Below, piece by piece: positions 34,933 to 36,156 of a stretch of 36,156 nucleotides of DNA. This DNA is from a virus: positions 1-36,156 of IMG/VR virus record IMGVR_UViG_3300007734_000633; one strand, written 5' to 3'. The position numbers and the translations under genes were made by a program. The notes under the pieces were generated by a model, which searched no databases, was not told where the DNA came from, and saw nothing but the letters and a program-made list of their open reading frames with translations. Numbering within the stretch: position 1 is the stretch's first letter; each line of letters starts with the position of its first letter.

Positions 34933-35430
34933 CTAAATGAGCGACAACATATCTTTACGGCGGCGCATGGGCTGGCCTTCAAGCAGGCTTTGCACCGGCG
35001 CGGCCAATGTCACTTCGCGGCCACGGTTCATCATAGGCGGGCTGTAAGACGTTCGCTGTCCTTGTCCTGATGGTCCAAGTTGTGCGGCTTGCAATCCCAT
35101 GCGTGCGGCGTTCATTGGGAGCGCATTGCTACCCGTGTTAAGCAACGAACTCATGGCGTTCCAATAACCAGCCCCTAGGGTCCCTGGGACGGCTCCAGCA
35201 GCGGCGGTAGAGGCAAGACCACCTGCGCCAAACGGGGCGGTCTGTGCGGCCAGCATTGCTGCCTGAGAGCCGGGTCCAACTGCGGCCAAACCGGGAACCG
35301 CGCTTGCGTAAGCGGCAGTAGCGGCTTCTGTTGCGGCGGCTGCAGCGGCAGTAGTGGCGGCAGCGGTAGACGCGGCGGTAGTTGCGCCTGCGGCGGCTTC
35401 AGCGGCGAGTAATGGCTCTAATCCGCTCAT
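34933..35430 (-). CDS. Ala-rich virion-module protein, 165 aa
   Basis: This 165-residue protein starts SGLEPLLAAEAAAGATTAAS and has a low-complexity Ala/Thr stretch up to about residue 45, where (AAT/AAA)n codons repeat. It continues GPGSQAAMLAAQTAPFGAGGLASTAAAGAVPGTLGAGYWNAMSSLLNTG and ends QPMRRRKDMLSLI. The RRRKDML end is a motif I know from small podovirus internal proteins. The start overlaps the stop of the junction gene as ATGA. A membrane-active, head-internal protein is a fair guess. Confidence 0.65.
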   Translation of the reverse strand: MSGLEPLLAAEAAAGATTAASTAAATTAAAAAATEAATAAYASAVPGLAAVGPGSQAAMLAAQTAPFGAGGLASTAAAGAVPGTLGAGYWNAMSSLLNTGSNALPMNAARMGLQAAQLGPSGQGQRTSYSPPMMNRGREVTLAAPVQSLLEGQPMRRRKDMLSLI

Positions 35431-36156
35431 CCGAGTAATCCCAATGCGCCACCAGCCAATGCGCCCATACCAGAACTAGCGCCAAGAACCGGACCCAATT
35501 GTGATCCGGCTAACGCACCACCTAAAGCGCCACCAATCGGATTGCGGTATACGGGGGTGACCTGCTGCATACCCGACGGCGCACCGTAGGCCCCAGAGAG
35601 GAATGATTGGAGTTTTGAGTACGGGGCTTGTTGGGCAAAGTTGTAGCGGTTGATGGCGTCTTGCAGGGCCATTTCTTGATATGCCTCGGTCTGCTGACCG
35701 ACGTTTGCAAGTCGTTGAATGTCAGCATAATCCTGAGCGGCCATACCAGGAGCCAATTGTGTGGCGGCCATCTGTCTTGCGCGCTCATCTGCGTAGTTGG
35801 CATAACCCAGTTGTCCAGCCGTTCCTGTCAGCGCACGACCAAACTCGCCACCAATGTTCGTAAGTGCGCCCTGCATTGCGCCTGAACCATAACGGCCAGC
35901 GCGGGAGAAGTTAGATAGGGCTTGGTTGGTTGCCGACTCATACTGGCGTTGTGCCGCACCAAAGGCGGGTTGCAACGCCGCTTCCAAATACGGGTTTGCA
36001 CCCAAGAACTGACCCGAAATCGTCTGCTGGAGTTGTTGCTGTGCCGCAGGAACGAGAGGGTTGCCCATAGTGGCGCGGGTCTGCGCCGCCTCCAATGCAG
36101 TCTGTGTCTGCTGGGAGGGACCGATGTAGGTCTGTCCGGGGTAATACTGCGGAACA
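35427..36156 (-). CDS. C-terminal part of junction-spanning structural protein
   Basis: This is the main part of the protein that starts at 240 on the left side of the window. The frame reads off the right edge with no start needed; the TTG at 36095 is an internal Leu codon. It has a Q/A-rich helical middle (AAQQQLQQTISGQFLGANPYLEAALQPAFGAAQRQYESATNQALSNFSRAGRYGSGAM) and a Gly/Ala-rich end (PIGGALGGALAGSQLGPVLGASSGMGALAGGALGLLG) that looks able to enter a membrane. On the closed circle it has about 280 residues. It probably belongs to the ejection or internal proteins together with the next genes. Confidence 0.8.
   Translation of the reverse strand, partial: VPQYYPGQTYIGPSQQTQTALEAAQTRATMGNPLVPAAQQQLQQTISGQFLGANPYLEAALQPAFGAAQRQYESATNQALSNFSRAGRYGSGAMQGALTNIGGEFGRALTGTAGQLGYANYADERARQMAATQLAPGMAAQDYADIQRLANVGQQTEAYQEMALQDAINRYNFAQQAPYSKLQSFLSGAYGAPSGMQQVTPVYRNPIGGALGGALAGSQLGPVLGASSGMGALAGGALGLLG
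36030..36156. repeat. Right copy of 127-bp terminal direct repeat
   Basis: Identical to bases 1-127; see the left copy. Both copies encode the same part of the junction-spanning gene. Confidence 0.95.

Noticed and set aside
1-36156. Lysogeny genes, CRISPR arrays, insertion sequences
   Set aside because: I looked for integrase (R-H-R-Y or serine type), CI/Cro-like pairs, regularly spaced repeats and transposases and found none.

Overview
The window is a complete circular map of a small tailed phage (Caudoviricetes, podovirus-like). Its last 127 bases repeat its first 127 exactly, so the closed unit is 36,029 bp and one gene runs across the junction. The host is probably a Gram-negative freshwater-type bacterium, but this is inferred only from gene families: an SU10-type (DUF5309-like) capsid, a P22-like portal, a gp10-like tail stabilisation protein and a T4/P21-type lysozyme. 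No tail tape measure, sheath, integrase, CI-like repressor, tRNA, CRISPR array or IS element is visible. No DNA polymerase or replicative helicase is visible either, so replication must depend heavily on the host.

There are three transcription blocks. (1) The + strand early/middle block, 19229-24709, carries DNA metabolism and regulators: two restriction-nuclease-fold-like proteins, a replication-organiser-like fragment, NinB, a Ref-like HNH protein, a glycosyltransferase, a Q/sigma-like regulator, a YqaJ exonuclease, tiny membrane proteins, an SSB-tail-like protein and an HNH-AP2 homing endonuclease. (2) The divergent - strand early block, 19106-17048, encodes ten small proteins, including an annealing-protein-like gene and two HTH proteins. 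It ends at a strong rho-independent terminator (16933-16967). (3) The - strand late block starts a few bases after that terminator at 16930 and runs to position 1, then through the circle junction from 36156 down to 24689, about 28 kb. In order it carries small basic proteins, a methyltransferase, a polyvalent-like protein, TerS, TerL, portal, a DUF4214 protein, scaffold, capsid, adaptor and tail proteins, internal/ejection-like proteins, Gly-rich fibre, 2OG oxygenase, proteasome-like hydrolase, metallophosphatase, holin, GIY-YIG endonuclease and lysozyme. Most neighbours overlap by ATGA, GTGA or TAATG, which indicates dense translational coupling.

The only long gene-free stretch is 19538-19929. 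It is not empty: its first part (19557-19680) can fold into two competing structures, one of them a long nested terminator ending in U6. Its second part (19686-19916) is full of local complementary helices. Together with a promoter that appears to make the first + strand gene leaderless, this is the best candidate for an undescribed regulatory RNA here.

Other notable points are a tail protein built from ten exact 20-residue repeats followed by six exact 10-residue Trp repeats, a motif shared between that protein and its neighbour, a chain of heavily overlapping small ORFs at 17391-17827, and a Q-like regulator that may be what carries transcription through the terminator heading the late operon.
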